A stretch of 8,679 nucleotides of DNA from DASRHY01 sp046765875 (GTDB lineage Bacteria; Actinomycetota; Actinomycetes; Propionibacteriales; Kribbellaceae): contig JBKPSJ010000113.1 of assembly GCA_046765875.1 (NCBI GenBank), positions 1 through 8,679 on the forward strand, written 5' to 3'. The stretch's first letter is position 1; each line of letters opens with the position of its first letter. Under the pieces are notes generated by a model. That model did no database searches and had not been told where the DNA came from. It was given only the letters and a program-made list of their open reading frames with translations. Of the stretch, positions 6,400-8,679 are shown in pieces. The translations under genes were made by a program, and so were the position numbers.

Positions 6400-7263
6400 G
6401 GCTGCCTGACGCGCGCACCTCGTCGGTGGTGAGGTCGCGGTCGATGCCGTGCGAGATCACGCGCTGGCCGGGCTCTAGCCGCAGCCGGGTGCGGTCCAGG
6501 TGGACCTCGATCTTGTCCGGCTCGAACGAGATCAGGCCGGAGATGCGCCGCACCTCGGTCCACGCGTCCTGGTAGGACCACGCCGTCCGATGCGCATCCC
6601 CGACGTCGTAATAACTGCACAGGCCCTTGTACGGGCAGAACGTCTGCCCGTCGACCGCGGTGAGGGCGGACTCGTCGACATCGGCGCGCGGCACGTACCA
6701 GCGGGGCGCGAACCCGGACTCATACAAGACCAGCGGACAGGTGGTGTCGGCGATGACCCGGCCGTCGCCGCGGGCAATCAAGTGCCGGGTGGTCCGCCGG
6801 ATGTCGATGGGACGGTAGCTGTCGGCGGCGTGGCCGACGATCCGCTCGTCTTCTTCGTAGAAGGCATCCATGGCCCGCCACGCGAACGCGATGCGTCCCT
6901 TCAGGTCGCTGGCATAGTCGGGCAGGCCGGTGTGCTGCCATGCCGCGCGCCGTCTGCTCTGCGAGCCAGCGTGAACGGTATACCACGAGGTTGCCCCGAG
7001 GTCCTTGTGTCGGGTGATGTGCTCGCCGGGCCTGAGCGCGCCATCGGAAACATCGCCGAGCGGGAAGTAGGCGACCGGGTAGCGGCCGGGCTCGTGCAAC
7101 AAACGACATCCTCGCTGTCGGCTATCCAGGCACCGCCGAATTGGACCCCCATGCGGCGCCGCAACGGTTCGGCGAACAGCAACCGATCCGGCAGCCGATC
7201 AGAGACCAGGAACCGGCCGATCGCTCCGGGCGCGAGCGGTCCTTGCTGCCAGGACAGACCGAT
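6397..7263 (-). pseudogene. DUF427 (double-domain) protein, start codon and frame damaged
   Basis: Two DUF427 domains can be read. The first starts LSWQQGPLAPGAIGRFLV, goes on to MGVQFGGAWIADSEDVV and, after a one-base shift near 7092-7098, HEPGRYPVAYFPLGDV and TSWYTVHAG. The second, complete one includes LVLYESGFAPRWYVPRADVD, FCPYKGLCSYYDVGD, AWSYQDAW and ISGLISFEPDKIEVHLD. The family (PF04248) has a beta-barrel-like fold of unknown function. A perfect AAAGGAG site (7279-7273) is followed nine bases later by ATC (7263-7261), where an ATG would be expected, so the start appears mutated. The next in-frame start, GTG 7299, lies before that site. The 3' end probably overlapped the MOSC start by ATGA (6399-6396), but the frame now runs through without a stop. 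A gene caller would likely report 5912-7102 (396 residues) as one protein. Confidence 0.82.
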
Positions 7264-7321
7264 TGTTCGGTTCTCCTTTCCGGGCTCCGCGCGGACCACC
7301 GGATAGCCCGGAGCGGCGGTG

Positions 7322-7543
7322 TCAGGTGAGCGGCTCGCCGCCGTCGATGTGCAGGGTCTGGCCGGTGAGAAAGCCGCTGGTCATGGCGAACAGGACGCCG
7401 TTGGCGATGTCGTCGGCGGTGCCGATCCGGCGGGTCGGATTGCGGGCACTGACTATGGCGAAGTAGTCCGCCTTGCCCGGCTCGCCGAGGGCATCCCAAG
7501 CGCCGGTGTCGATCACGCCCGGCGAAATCGCGTTGACCCGGTC
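7322..7543 (-). pseudogene. C-terminal fragment of a short-chain dehydrogenase/reductase (SDR)
   Basis: The last 73 or so residues of an SDR are readable: RVNAISPGVIDTGAWDAL, YFAIVSARNPTRRIGTADDI, and NGVLFAMTSGFLTGQTLHID ending GGEPLT. RVNAISPG follows the catalytic YxxxK in intact members, and the DGG end is the family's C-terminal strand. The Rossmann GxxxGxG, the NNAG motif and the YxxxK are missing, because upstream of 7543 the sequence is a plus-strand regulator gene. The stop at 7324-7322 is 59 bases before the DUF427 start, so the genes were probably one operon. The remaining frame is intact, suggesting that truncation, not frameshifting, killed it. Confidence 0.85.
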
Positions 7544-8261
7544 CCGGGCTTGCAGGATGCCGATGCGCGTACGCTGCTGGAGTCGGTGCTCGCTGGGCCG
7601 ATTGACGAGCGGGTTCGGGACCAGATCGTCGCCGAGACACGGGGCAACCCGCTGGCGCTGCTGGAGCTGCCGCGGGGATTGACTCTGGCCGAGTTGGCCG
7701 GCGGGTTCGGGCTCCCGGGTGCGATCCCGCTCGCGGGCAGCATCGAAGAGAGCTTCCGGCGGCGGGTCAGCGCCCTTCCGCAGGAGACCCAGCAGCTGCT
7801 CCTGCTTGCAGCGGCCGACCCGACCGGCGACGCGGCGCTGGTGTGGCGGGCGGCCGACCGGCTCCGGATCCGCGCCCTCGCCGTGGGAATGGCTGCGCCG
7901 CGACCGCCGCCGCCGCAGCGAGGCACGACAGCAACTGCGCACGGCCCACGACATGCTCGAGGCAATGGGCATCGCGGGATTCGCCGAGCGGGCCAGGCGC
8001 GAACTGCAGGCCACCGGCGCGACCGCCCGCACACGAACCCTGCCCGCCAGAGAAGAGGAACTGATCGCCCAAAAGGCCCAGATCGCACGCCTGGCCCGCG
8101 ACGGGCTGTCGAACCCCGAAATCGGCAGCCACCTGTATATCAGCGCCCACCCCGTCCAATACCACCTGCGCAAGGTCTTCACCAAGCTCGGCATCACCTC
8201 ACGCAGCCAACTCGACCGCGTCCTGCCCGACAACTCACACGCCATCCAGCACCCGCGCTAG
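7538..8261 (+). pseudogene. LuxR family (large ATPase/MalT-like) transcriptional regulator, N-terminus and middle deleted
   Basis: The first part reads VPGLQDADARTLLESVLAG, ETRGNPLALLELPRGLTLAE, LAGGFGLPGAIPLAGSIEES and RRVSALPQETQQLLLLAAAD. These are the sensor/arginine-finger half of the AAA-type ATPase in LuxR regulators of the LAL class. At about 7873-7892 it jumps, with a change of frame, to EWLRRDRRRRSEARQQLRTA, ARRELQATGATART, then the helix-turn-helix QIARLARDGLSNPEIGSHLY, ISAHPVQYHLRKVFTKLGIT and SRSQLDRVLP. Intact members are about 900 residues or more, so several hundred residues are gone, as are the Walker A and B motifs upstream. Where relatives have SPRTVQYHL this copy has SAHPVQYHL in the recognition helix. 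The gene ends at TAG 8259-8261. The C-terminal frame alone (from about 7890) could still encode a DNA-binding domain if translated. Confidence 0.85.
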
Positions 8262-8429
8262 CCCGTCGAGCTGCCCGACCCGCCGCAGTGTCGCGAGCCC
8301 ACGACGAACAAGTCACATTTGCACTGGCGGACACCACCAACCGGTCCGGACCCCACGTCGGGTGCGCCTGTGGCATTCGACCAGACGCACCTCCACGCGG
8401 GGTCCTCTTCCTGCGGCCCGCGCCGGCCG

Positions 8430-8528
8430 ATGCAAACCGATCCGCCATCCCTCACCGCCGCCGGGAGAGGCGATCACCGTGCCCATCACGAGGAGTGGGC
8501 GCGGGTGGTCGCCGCCCTCCGGAGACGC
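8430..8528 (+). pseudogene. Possible N-terminal stump of an ECF sigma factor
   Basis: From ATG 8430 the frame gives MQTDPPSLTAAGRGDHR and then AHHEEWARVVAALRRR, which resembles the first helix of region 2 of ECF sigma factors (HxEWxRVVAALxRR, normally followed by FGDLDLAEE). After residue 33 or so similarity stops, and the terminator and tRNA-Arg fragment begin. The signal is only about 16 residues long, so this is tentative. If right, it marks another gene cut at the attachment-site side. Bases 8262-8429 show no supportable feature. Confidence 0.33.
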
Positions 8529-8532
8529 AAAA

Positions 8533-8560
8533 GCCCAGATCAGAAGAACTTTCTGCCTGG
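8533..8560 (-). terminator. Rho-independent-like terminator downstream of the tRNA-Arg fragment
   Basis: On the minus strand CCAG, a one-base gap and CAGAA (8560-8551) pair with TTCTG, a two-base gap and CTGG (8545-8535). The hairpin is followed by GCTTTTG, with four T at 8532-8529. It begins seven bases after the 3' CCA of the tRNA-Arg fragment, as a terminator of a tRNA gene would. This suggests that the sequence below 8567 is the original downstream flank of that tRNA or the copied end of an element. Confidence 0.5.
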
Positions 8561-8566
8561 CTTGGG

Positions 8567-8611
8567 TGGCGCGCTCGGAGGGATTCGAACCCCCAACCTT
8601 CTGATCCGTAG
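8567..8611 (-). other. tRNA-Arg(ACG) 3'-half fragment, likely attachment site
   Basis: The minus strand reads CTACGGA (anticodon loop, ACG at 8609-8607), TCAGA, AGGTT, GGGGGTTCGAATCCCTC (T-arm), the acceptor strand CGAGCGC, a discriminator G and an encoded CCA (8569-8567). This is a clean actinobacterial tRNA-Arg(ACG) 3' half. The bases before the loop (GCTGT) do not complete the anticodon stem, and the usual AGCTCA D-arm is absent, so no working tRNA is encoded here. The shape is that of an attachment site where an integrase has replaced the 5' part. By orientation the inserted element would lie to the right of 8611, beyond or at the window edge. Confidence 0.85.
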
Positions 8612-8679
8612 ACAGCACATACCCATAGACACGAGGGATCACGAGCGTGCAGGAGTGTCACCGGCCAGGACTCTAGAGG

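Noticed and set aside
7319..8611. A 430-residue plus-strand open frame
   Set aside because: It reads antisense through the SDR remnant, then the true LuxR frame to about 7873, then out-of-frame LuxR and finally through the tRNA-Arg fragment (ending ARRDSNPQPSDP, a well-known translation of tRNA ends). It is not one protein.
8612..8650. A decayed 5' half of tRNA-Arg (CGCTCG could pair with the acceptor strand)
   Set aside because: The spacing to the anticodon loop is about six bases too long, the GCTC/GAGC D-stem is absent and the anticodon stem pairs at only three of five positions; chance or residual similarity is more likely.
1..8679. CRISPR array, transposase, integrase, rRNA or complete tRNA
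   Set aside because: I found no repeated spacer pattern, no DDE or tyrosine-recombinase motifs in any frame, and only tRNA halves.

Overview
The window looks like an accessory or decaying region of a high-GC actinomycete chromosome. The reasons are the overall GC richness, the strong G/C bias at third codon positions in the intact genes, and the families present: DUF6457, DGPF/YCII, a luciferase-like (probably F420-dependent) oxidoreductase, DUF427, and large LuxR regulators. No species can be named from the sequence alone.

Left part (1-4100). A 96-bp imperfect palindrome lies inside the open frame of a 5'-damaged thioredoxin-fold protein (to 640). Positions 641-1299 hold no gene I can recognise, only one possible remnant. 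Next come a frameshifted C-terminal piece of a luciferase-like monooxygenase (minus, 1300-1575), an intact DUF6457 gene (plus, 1683-1937) and an intact DGPF/YCII gene (minus, 2057-2443). They are followed by a broken start of an aminoglycoside-phosphotransferase-like gene (minus, about 2601-2845) and an intact luciferase-like oxidoreductase (plus, 3144-3974).

Middle (4100-5240). Two tRNA 3'-half fragments lie on the minus strand, Met(CAU)-like and Thr(UGU)-like. Each starts at the anticodon loop and has no 5' half. Between them is a small direct repeat. An intact TMEM175-type potassium channel gene follows (minus, 4501-5178).

Right part (5241-8679). The minus strand holds a ruined redox cluster, read SDR, DUF427, MOSC, FAD/NAD disulfide oxidoreductase. 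The SDR lacks its 5' part. The DUF427 gene has a frameshift and an ATC where its start codon should be. The MOSC gene is frameshifted and cut, and is joined directly to the middle of the oxidoreductase, which has three frameshifts and a nonsense codon. Head to head with the SDR stump is a plus-strand LuxR regulator that has lost its N-terminal ATPase part and most of its middle but keeps its DNA-binding tail. The window ends with a possible ECF sigma-factor stump, a terminator and a third tRNA 3' half, Arg(ACG), also on the minus strand.

Overall, four intact single genes sit among at least six broken ones. Three tRNA halves of the kind left at integrase attachment sites mark the region as one of repeated insertion and deletion. 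No integrase, transposase, CRISPR array or complete tRNA was found. I see no convincing new multi-gene system; the interest lies in the integration scars and the mosaic decay.
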